From a virus: a stretch of 25,230 bases of DNA. Location: the IMG/VR virus record IMGVR_UViG_3300010296_003804, positions 1 to 25,230 of that record, one strand, 5' to 3'. Below, piece by piece: positions 16,079-22,802 of the stretch. The position numbers and the translations under genes were made by a program. How positions within the stretch are numbered: position 1 is the stretch's first letter; every line of letters starts with the position of its first letter. Below the pieces are notes generated by a model. It saw nothing but the letters and a program-made list of their open reading frames with translations. It did not search any database and was not told the origin of the DNA.

Positions 16079-17560
16079 ATGGATGGAAAAAAATTGAACA
16101 AGTTAGAAAAAATATCAGTAGTTGGTGGCGGAACAGCAGGATTAGTTGCTGCACTTATACTTAAAACAAGATTTCCTAGCAAAAAAATAAATTTAATTAG
16201 ATCAGAAAAAATAGGTATCATAGGTGTAGGTGAAGGTTCTACTGAACATTGGAACGAATTCATGAATTATATAGGTTTAACATGGCGTGATATCATTAAT
16301 AACTGTGATGCTACACTAAAATCTGGTATTATGTTTAAAGGTTGGCACGATAAAGATTACTTACATAGTATTGGGCCTGAACACGAAATACTAAATGGCC
16401 AATATAGAATGTATTATGGTAAAGTAATAGCTCATAATAAATCTAACAAAGAACTTAACCCAATTTTTACTTGGGAAAACAAAGTTGATAGCTGGCACTT
16501 AGAAGAAGGGAATAGTAGTCCTTACAATCAGTACCATTTTAACACACAAAAATTAAATGATTACCTTAGTTTTGTAGCTCAAAGCAGAGGAATAGATTTT
16601 ATCGACGATGAAGTGAATGATATTATATTAAACGAGCACGGGGATATAGATTATCTTATAGGAGAAAAACAAAATCACAAAGCAGATTTCTTTATAGATT
16701 GCACCGGATTTAAAAAACTTCTTATTAGCAAACTTGGAGCTAAATGGAATTCCTACAGTCAATTTCTTAAAATGAAATCAGCAATAGTTTTTCCTATCCA
16801 AGATTCACAAGAAATAAATTTGTGGACAACTGCCCAAGCAATGGATTATGGTTGGATGTTTAAAATACCTGTTTGGGATAGAAGTGGCAATGGTTATATT
16901 TTTGACAGCGATTATATAAATGCTGATCAAGCTAAAGATGAGGTAGAAAAGTTTTTAGGACACGAAATAAATGTAGCAAAACATATAAATTTTGATCCAG
17001 GCGCTCTTGATCGTGTATGGATTAAAAATTGTTGTGCTGTTGGGCTAAGTGCAAGTTTCGTAGAACCATTAGAAGCAACAAGTATAGGTACAAGTATTAA
17101 TCAAACTTTTTTACTGATGCACAAATTACCTAATTACACTCAAAAAAGTATAGACACTTACAATAGAATGGTGGAAACTATTTTGTTAAACATAAGAGAT
17201 TTTGTTTTATTACACTATGTTACCAATAAAGAACATACAAATTTTTGGAAAGATGTAAAAAATACAAAATTACCTGATGATTTAAAAGAAAATATTCAAC
17301 ATTGGAAGCATAATTTGCCAATATTAGAAGATTTTATAGAAACAGGTAGTTATGCATTATTTAAAGATCCGCACTTTATACAAGTGTTAGCTGGTTTAGA
17401 AATATTTGATAGAAATAGTTTGTTAAAAGAATATGACCAATTTGGTCCAGTAGTAAAAAAACTTGCAGATAAGGCTGAATCAGAAAGACAAGTAATGTTA
17501 TTAAACAAAAAACCAATCGGCCATAAAGAATTTATTAGTAGATTACGGACTGAAAAATAG
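16079..17560 (+). CDS. Flavin-dependent (tryptophan-type) halogenase 3
   Basis: A 493-residue divergent halogenase. FAD motifs are GGGTAGL at 16-22 and GVGEGST at 49-55 (the others have GVGE-S/A-T), then FFIDCTGF at 204-211. Lys81 in ATLKSGIMFKGW is kept. The diagnostic motif is WMFKIP (259-264), so the second Trp of WxWxIP is Phe. Catalytic Glu332 lies in FVEPLEATSIG. The W-to-F change is in the motif held to separate halogenases from monooxygenases, so activity should be tested rather than assumed. No good Shine-Dalgarno precedes ATG 16079, and only 24 bp separate it from the divergent oxygenase, so its promoter would lie within that gene. The 3' end overlaps the convergent gene by 18 bp. 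Confidence 0.88.
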   Translation: MDGKKLNKLEKISVVGGGTAGLVAALILKTRFPSKKINLIRSEKIGIIGVGEGSTEHWNEFMNYIGLTWRDIINNCDATLKSGIMFKGWHDKDYLHSIGPEHEILNGQYRMYYGKVIAHNKSNKELNPIFTWENKVDSWHLEEGNSSPYNQYHFNTQKLNDYLSFVAQSRGIDFIDDEVNDIILNEHGDIDYLIGEKQNHKADFFIDCTGFKKLLISKLGAKWNSYSQFLKMKSAIVFPIQDSQEINLWTTAQAMDYGWMFKIPVWDRSGNGYIFDSDYINADQAKDEVEKFLGHEINVAKHINFDPGALDRVWIKNCCAVGLSASFVEPLEATSIGTSINQTFLLMHKLPNYTQKSIDTYNRMVETILLNIRDFVLLHYVTNKEHTNFWKDVKNTKLPDDLKENIQHWKHNLPILEDFIETGSYALFKDPHFIQVLAGLEIFDRNSLLKEYDQFGPVVKKLADKAESERQVMLLNKKPIGHKEFISRLRTEK

Positions 17561-18181
17561 TACTTGGTTAAGTCTAAACTGTGTAAAATAATCATCATTT
17601 TCCACAGCCATGCCATGTAGGAAATACCCTGCATCAAAAAGCACAACTCTGTTAAACACACCTTCTAAAGTCTTAATAACTTTATATTTTTTTGCAGGGC
17701 GCCATGGTTGATAATGTTCTGGACCTTCATATGTATCGTCTTCTAGTTGCTCGTACAAGTTAGTTCCCTGTTTTGTATTAGGATTTAGATAAATTATACC
17801 TATATATCCTTCAAAATCAATATGCGGTAACCAAAAGTTATTTTTATAATCATTAAATTCTATGTCTAAAAATTTAGTGCAATTAGTTACTACAATATCT
17901 CTGTTAATACCTACATAATGTTGACCGCAAATATTAGCTAAAGTATCACCTACTACTTCTACATTACTATCTTTAAACGCATGTCTATAGTCTAAAAAAT
18001 GCACACTATTATAACTAGGTGTATCATGTTCTTTCCAAAGTTTTGGTTGTTCTACCGTAAGCAGAAAAGAAACTAATTCGTCAGGATATTCATAGAAATT
18101 ATCTATGTAAATAATTTTACTGTTGTCAAAAATTTCTTCTCTGACAGTAAAATTTTTTGATATTTCAAATTTGTTTACCAT
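17543..18181 (-). CDS. DUF6445-like putative 2OG-Fe(II) oxygenase
   Basis: A 212-residue protein with the layout I associate with DUF6445, a family often found near tryptophan halogenases: YIDNFYEYPDELVSFLL near the N-terminus, FWLPHIDFEGYIGIIYLNP with His120-x-Asp122, GTNLY, then NRVVLFDAGYFLHGM with His189 and FRLNQVLFF with Arg203. The HxD...H...R order implies Fe(II)/2-oxoglutarate chemistry, although the family is not characterised to my knowledge. It is the last gene of the five-gene minus unit beginning at 20572. Its ATG abuts the stop of the preceding gene, sharing one base. Confidence 0.72.
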   Translation of the reverse strand: MVNKFEISKNFTVREEIFDNSKIIYIDNFYEYPDELVSFLLTVEQPKLWKEHDTPSYNSVHFLDYRHAFKDSNVEVVGDTLANICGQHYVGINRDIVVTNCTKFLDIEFNDYKNNFWLPHIDFEGYIGIIYLNPNTKQGTNLYEQLEDDTYEGPEHYQPWRPAKKYKVIKTLEGVFNRVVLFDAGYFLHGMAVENDDYFTQFRLNQVLFFSP

Positions 18182-18771
18182 TAACCAAAATTGACCGCAA
18201 TACTTATTCTCGGTGTTTCATTATTGCAAGGTTCGACCATATGTCTTAGATAAGATCTAAAAATTAACAAAGAACCTTCTTCAGCTGGATAGCCTATTCT
18301 TGTAAAACTTAAAGGATTTTTTTCTTGTATGTTTTTTACCTGTAACATATCCGGTTCTTTGGGATCTTCAAAAATTAATTTACCTGAACCTTCTGGAGCT
18401 GCTACCCAATATACACAACTGAATATAGCATTATTATGTGTATGAAATTCTTGAAATGTACCTTTTTCATTTATGTTTAACCAGGCGCCTGTGATACTAT
18501 ATTTTGCAGTTGATCCGTGCATTCTTGCAAAGTTGTGAGTGTGGTCAGAAATGCATCCTAATAAGTGATCAAACTTTGCATCGTTTGTTAGATCTAAAGT
18601 ATCGTGTGTATTATAAGTTTCTCCATACCATTCACTTCCTCCATTTGGTACAGTTTCTCTTAATTTGATACTGTGATCAAACAGTTCTTTGTTTTGCTTG
18701 CTGGTTAATATATTTGTATCCTTGTAGATTGCTACAGGAAACCACATTTCAACTTTTGGCGCCATTATCAT
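18181..18771 (-). CDS. 2OG-Fe(II) oxygenase-like protein, HxH type
   Basis: A 196-residue member of the PF13759/TIGR02466-like family: WLNINEKGTFQEFHTHNN with His110-x-His112, FSCVYWVAAPEGSGKLIFED, GSLLIFRSYLRHMV with His177 and PRISIAVNFG with Arg188. The start could be Met1 (18771) or Met3 (18765); GAG stands six bases before Met3, which favours the shorter form. The 5' end overlaps the preceding paralogue by 23 bp (17 bp from Met3). The N-terminal VEMWFPVAIY matches the family habit of beginning with a short strand ending in P-V/T. Substrate is unknown. Confidence 0.78.
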   Translation of the reverse strand: MIMAPKVEMWFPVAIYKDTNILTSKQNKELFDHSIKLRETVPNGGSEWYGETYNTHDTLDLTNDAKFDHLLGCISDHTHNFARMHGSTAKYSITGAWLNINEKGTFQEFHTHNNAIFSCVYWVAAPEGSGKLIFEDPKEPDMLQVKNIQEKNPLSFTRIGYPAEEGSLLIFRSYLRHMVEPCNNETPRISIAVNFG

Positions 18772-19405
18772 CTCGCATTGTTCTAACAGTTTTTACTACG
18801 TCATCTATATCTGCCCAAATATTGTAAGAAACAGATATTCTATCTTCTGTTGATTCATTTCGTTCCACACTATGTTGTAACCAAGATTCAAACATTATCA
18901 TTTCTCCAACTTTAGGTTCATATTCAATATAATCATAATTGTATTGATTTTCTCCTGTGCGAATTCTTTCAAAATATACATCGCTTGCTCTTCTTGGTTC
19001 TAAAGGATTATGAAATTTTAAATTTCCACTTTTTTCTGGTACTTGAAGATAGAATACTCCGCTAACACAGGCTCCGTAATGATCATGTCTATTAAATAAT
19101 GATCCAGGTTGATTAAGTTGTAACCAACTAGTAATTTCAATATAACAATTAGGATTAAAACCTCTTAATTCCAGAAAACCTCTAACATGGTTATTAATTT
19201 CTTCTAAAATTGGAATAGCGTTAATACTACCTAGAAAATTTTTGTTATCGTGATAGTAAGTTGTTAACAATTCGTTTGTATGGTCTTTAGCACCAGGCAT
19301 TTTGTTTTTTATGTAATCTCTTACTTTAAGATCTGTATCTGCTACAGCATCTTTGGATAATTCTAAAGTAACTATAGGAATAGGAAATGCATGATCTATT
19401 TTCAT
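18749..19405 (-). CDS. 2OG-Fe(II) oxygenase-like protein, HxH type
   Basis: A 218-residue paralogue of the following gene: WLQLNQPGSLFNRHDHYGAC with His107-x-His109, CVSGVFYLQVPEKSGNLKFH, GEMIMFESWLQHSV with His178, and EDRISVSYNIW with Arg189. It carries an extra C-terminal tail of about 22 residues (VVKTVRTMRDDNGAKS) not present in the other copies. It overlaps the upstream gene by 4 bp. The two neighbouring HxH proteins look like a tandem duplication that diverged early, because their flanking residues differ widely. Substrate is unknown. Confidence 0.78.
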   Translation of the reverse strand: MKIDHAFPIPIVTLELSKDAVADTDLKVRDYIKNKMPGAKDHTNELLTTYYHDNKNFLGSINAIPILEEINNHVRGFLELRGFNPNCYIEITSWLQLNQPGSLFNRHDHYGACVSGVFYLQVPEKSGNLKFHNPLEPRRASDVYFERIRTGENQYNYDYIEYEPKVGEMIMFESWLQHSVERNESTEDRISVSYNIWADIDDVVKTVRTMRDDNGAKS

Positions 19406-20013
19406 TTTTCCACCGTATTCACATTAAATATGACCCTGCGTTTAGCATTTACAGGATTACTTGCTGTATGATACTGTAATCCATTAATTATTAAAAGTCT
19501 ATTAGCTTTTGGATCTACTGTTGTTTTAACTGTAAAAGTATCATAACTTATACCTAAATTATGTCCTTTAGGAGTTGGTGTAAATTTTTCATTGAAAATT
19601 CTTGTAGGACCGTCACTGTCATTAATATAGTATATCAACGAAAGATGTGGTACAAAATAATCAACATGGGGTAAATTATAATTTTCTTTTGTATATCCTA
19701 TTTTAGGATGTTTGATGCTTGCTCTAGATCTAATAATATCATCTCTAGTTATACCTAGTTTGTTTTCTAGTTGATTGTTAAAGTCATCTAGTTTAGTATA
19801 TGTCAGAGATTCTGTGTTCCATTCTCTATCAAAAAATAAATGAGCGTATCCATCTGTTTCAACTGCTTCTGGATTTTTTATATTGTTATCTATAGGGTCT
19901 AAAGACACATGTTCTATATAAAACCAAGGAAAATCGCTTGATAGTACCCAGTCTTGCAATTTTGCAAACTGCTGTTGTGGCATAAAATCGTCTATTACTT
20001 CAAATTCTATCAT
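19402..20013 (-). CDS. 2OG-Fe(II) oxygenase-like protein
   Basis: A 203-residue enzyme-like protein with complete ligands: LPHVDYFVPHLSLIYYIND gives His116-x-Asp118, INGLQYHTASNP gives His182, and KRRVIFNVN gives Arg192, ten residues on. Residues 1-35 (VIDDFMPQQQFAKLQ, then DFPWFYIEH) follow the start of its upstream paralogue (IVDNLISPAYQEELK, then KFPWGFIPD). Only one base separates it from that paralogue's stop, so the pair is a tandem duplication. A third relative is at 11184-11783. Substrate is unknown. Confidence 0.8.
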   Translation of the reverse strand: MIEFEVIDDFMPQQQFAKLQDWVLSSDFPWFYIEHVSLDPIDNNIKNPEAVETDGYAHLFFDREWNTESLTYTKLDDFNNQLENKLGITRDDIIRSRASIKHPKIGYTKENYNLPHVDYFVPHLSLIYYINDSDGPTRIFNEKFTPTPKGHNLGISYDTFTVKTTVDPKANRLLIINGLQYHTASNPVNAKRRVIFNVNTVEK

Positions 20014-20014
20014 T

Positions 20015-20572
20015 TTACTCTACATTAAAATTTATAATGCACCTTAAATTGTCTTTGGGTTGTTGTGCTGTATGATAGTACTTACCATTAAATATAACTG
20101 CTCTTCCTTGTTTTGGAGTTACACGCATTACTACGTCTTCTACTTTATTTAAATAGGGTTGTTTTTCTTGCTGGAAGGTTTTACTTGTAATTAAAGTGTC
20201 TCCGTCCGCATCTAAAACATAATATAAGACTACAAGATGTTCATAATCAAGATCTATATGCAATAAATCTATTTCTTTATTATAGAATGTAGTGTTTAAT
20301 GGAAATTGTAAAAAACTTCTACACTGTATTACATTATGAAATTTATATTGAGCAGCTTCTGCTCCTTTTTGTGCTACGGGAGCAACAATGTCGTAATATG
20401 GACAGTGAGTAGTGCTATTCCATCTAAAATTATGTATCAAGGCAGGAGCATTTATATCCACTCCGGCACTTGTAACATCCGGAATAAATCCCCATGGAAA
20501 CTTAGTATCAAGCAAAGTTTCTTTCAATTCTTCCTGATAAGCTGGTGAAATCAAATTGTCTACAATAAGCAT
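20015..20572 (-). CDS. 2OG-Fe(II) oxygenase-like protein, first gene of a late unit
   Basis: A 185-residue protein with complete ligands: LLHIDLDYEHLVVLYYV gives His105-x-Asp107, NGKYYHTAQQP gives His167, and NLRCIINFNVE gives Arg177. It leads five minus-strand oxygenase-like genes that overlap or abut down to 17543. An exact TATAAATA lies 5 bases before ATG 20572. The start is well supported because residues 1-30 match the start of the downstream paralogue and no other Met occurs before residue 149. The late mRNA would therefore have almost no leader. Substrate is unknown. Confidence 0.82.
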   Translation of the reverse strand: MLIVDNLISPAYQEELKETLLDTKFPWGFIPDVTSAGVDINAPALIHNFRWNSTTHCPYYDIVAPVAQKGAEAAQYKFHNVIQCRSFLQFPLNTTFYNKEIDLLHIDLDYEHLVVLYYVLDADGDTLITSKTFQQEKQPYLNKVEDVVMRVTPKQGRAVIFNGKYYHTAQQPKDNLRCIINFNVE

Positions 20573-20577
20573 AGCAA

Positions 20578-20585
20578 TATTTATA
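20578..20585 (-). promoter_or_regulatory. T4-type late promoter, exact TATAAATA
   Basis: Exact late consensus on the minus strand, 5 bases before ATG 20572, in the 39-bp gap to the divergent halogenase 4. It would drive the five-gene oxygenase unit 20572-17543. Confidence 0.65.
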
Positions 20586-20611
20586 AGTACTCGTGTGCAA
20601 GGAAAAAATAA

Positions 20612-22090
20612 ATGAAAGTATCTACAATCACGATTGTTGGAGGCGGAACTAGTGCCTGGCTCACAGCAGCTTATCTAAGCCACAATCAGCCTCATATAAA
20701 AATAACAGTTGTTGACAAGGAAGTTGGAACCCCTATCGGTGTTGGGGAAGCAACATTGCTCAGTTTTAGACCGTTTTTAGAAGAATCAGGCATGCCAATT
20801 GAAGAATGGTTTATGCCAATGGATTGCGCATACAAATCTGGTATTCTTTTTACTAATTGGCAAACTCCAGGTGAAGATATATGGCATCCTTTTTACAAAG
20901 GAGATAGAGATGTTACGGATGATTGGGGTGTTTGGGATTTTTGGTCTAATCATCAAGATTTAGATTTTAAAAAGTATGCTCTTGCTTTTTATGACAATAG
21001 CATATATCATAACAGTGTGCATCTTGATGAAATATCAAAGTATGCGGTTCATGTTGATTGTGGTAAAGTAGTTAGATATATAAAAAATCATTTACAGAAT
21101 AAAATTACATTTATTAACAGTGATGTTATAGATGTTGACTATGAAAAAAATGTCGGTGTTAAAACTATAACTTTGAAAGATGGTAAAAAAATATCAAGTG
21201 ATTTATTCATAGACTGTACTGGATTTAAAAATATATTGCGTAAACCTGATAATCGTGTTGATTTACAGAACAGATTATTTGTTAATACTGCTGTGGCAGG
21301 TCATGTACAGTATCAAGACAGACCAAATGAATTGACACCATATGTTAAATGTGATGCTGTTGATCACGGATGGGTTTGGAAAATTCCTGTACAAAGTCGC
21401 ATCGGTAGTGGCATGTTGTTCAACAGAAACATTACAGACGTTGAAACAGCAAAAAAATATTTTACAAACTATTGGAATCAAAGAATAAATGAAAAAGATT
21501 TGAAAGTTATCAATTGGGATCCTTTTTATAATGAGGATCAATGGAAAGATAATGTAGTAAATGTTGGTCTAAGTGCAGGATTTATTGAACCACTAGAAAG
21601 CACTGGTATAGCATTAATGACATATGCAATTGGACAAATAAATGGTATTCTCAATGAAGGTTACTTTGATAAAAATCATGTAGACTATTTTAACATACAG
21701 ATGAAAATTTTGTTTGAAAATTGTGTTGATTTTGTTAGTATGCACTATGCAAACAATACAAGGCAAACAGAATTTTGGCAACATGTAAGGGATAAATTTA
21801 AACCTAGTAAAGTTATGTTATCTTATTTAGAAGACTTAGAAAATCCTAATATAACTATTCCTATTACATCTAAGTATAATCATATGTTTTGTGGACCTAA
21901 TTGGAGTATCTTTTTACAGCAATTAGGATATCCTATAGCAAAAAGAAATATAGGAATACCGCAAGAAGAATCTATGGAATATCTTGTAAAAAATTATATC
22001 GAGTATGAAAAGTATAGACATTTACAAGGAAGGCATCACAGTACAGAATTAGATAGATTAAAAGAAATAAAAAAGCATGGAATTAATTAA
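20612..22090 (+). CDS. Flavin-dependent (tryptophan-type) halogenase 4
   Basis: A 492-residue halogenase with a canonical active site. FAD motifs are VGGGTSAW at 9-16, GVGEATL at 43-49 and LFIDCTGF at 198-205. Lys75 in CAYKSGILFTNW, WVWKIP at 254-259 and Glu329 in FIEPLESTGIA, including the Ser-Thr-Gly that binds chloride in PrnA, are all present. The Ala in GTSAW replaces the Gly of the GxGxxG pattern. The start follows AAGGAAAA eight bases upstream. It is divergent from the late oxygenase unit. Its end overlaps the next gene by 14 bp, linking it to the unknown protein and halogenase 5. Confidence 0.93.
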   Translation: MKVSTITIVGGGTSAWLTAAYLSHNQPHIKITVVDKEVGTPIGVGEATLLSFRPFLEESGMPIEEWFMPMDCAYKSGILFTNWQTPGEDIWHPFYKGDRDVTDDWGVWDFWSNHQDLDFKKYALAFYDNSIYHNSVHLDEISKYAVHVDCGKVVRYIKNHLQNKITFINSDVIDVDYEKNVGVKTITLKDGKKISSDLFIDCTGFKNILRKPDNRVDLQNRLFVNTAVAGHVQYQDRPNELTPYVKCDAVDHGWVWKIPVQSRIGSGMLFNRNITDVETAKKYFTNYWNQRINEKDLKVINWDPFYNEDQWKDNVVNVGLSAGFIEPLESTGIALMTYAIGQINGILNEGYFDKNHVDYFNIQMKILFENCVDFVSMHYANNTRQTEFWQHVRDKFKPSKVMLSYLEDLENPNITIPITSKYNHMFCGPNWSIFLQQLGYPIAKRNIGIPQEESMEYLVKNYIEYEKYRHLQGRHHSTELDRLKEIKKHGIN

Positions 22091-22802
22091 TTGGTCTTTT
22101 ATAACAAGCAGTGAGTGGGACATTGATCATCCTAGCTGTCTAAAAGATCTTTTAGACAATAGCGATGTTTTAGTGCCTCTTCAAAAGAAATATGTACATG
22201 AAAGAAAAGGTAACATTGTTCTTAAATGTCCTGCACATACTGATTTTCTAAAAAATATTTTTGTATTTCATGCACCATATGATCTTACTATAGACATTGA
22301 TGTAAATCCAAATACAAATGATGTAAAAATTATTTGTCCAAATCTTACACAAGAACAATTTGATTGTTTAATTGATACTAGATTTTTGTTTGATGATCAA
22401 AGAGGAAAAAATCCTAATCCCATGATAGGTATAGATTGGTTGAATATTTTTCAAGCAAATTCTAGCACAATAATGCAAATGTTACCTGCATTTTTACATA
22501 ATAATGAATTTATTCAAAAAACTACTCTAATGCCCGGCGAATATGATATTTCAAAATGGACAAGACCTGCAGAAATAGTGTTTGAATGTAAAAATCAAAA
22601 GGACAGTATACATATAAAGAAAGGCGATGCAATAGCATATTTTAAATTTTATTGTAATGATAGTGTAAAATTACATAAACAAAAGACTCCCTGGGAAGAA
22701 ATAAAATTGTGTAATACAATTAGAAATGAAAACACTTTCCGCCCATTGAAAGAAAGATATGAGAAACTTGCAGAAATAAAAGGGTGTCCTTATGACCACT
22801 AA
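22077..22802 (+). CDS. Unknown protein between two halogenases
   Basis: A 241-residue soluble protein that I do not recognise with confidence. Its layout, with mixed beta strands and the segment LMPGEYDISKWTRPAEIVFE (152-171) followed by IHIKKGDAIAYFKFY (178-192), vaguely recalls DUF6065-type proteins, also of unknown function. There is no signal peptide, membrane segment or nucleotide-binding motif, and it shows no flavin reductase signature. Overlaps of 14 bp with halogenase 4 and 11 bp with halogenase 5 mean the three are probably translated together. This makes it the best candidate in the window for a halogenase partner, such as a carrier, a scaffold or a substrate-presenting protein. 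Confidence 0.65.
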   Translation: MELINWSFITSSEWDIDHPSCLKDLLDNSDVLVPLQKKYVHERKGNIVLKCPAHTDFLKNIFVFHAPYDLTIDIDVNPNTNDVKIICPNLTQEQFDCLIDTRFLFDDQRGKNPNPMIGIDWLNIFQANSSTIMQMLPAFLHNNEFIQKTTLMPGEYDISKWTRPAEIVFECKNQKDSIHIKKGDAIAYFKFYCNDSVKLHKQKTPWEEIKLCNTIRNENTFRPLKERYEKLAEIKGCPYDH

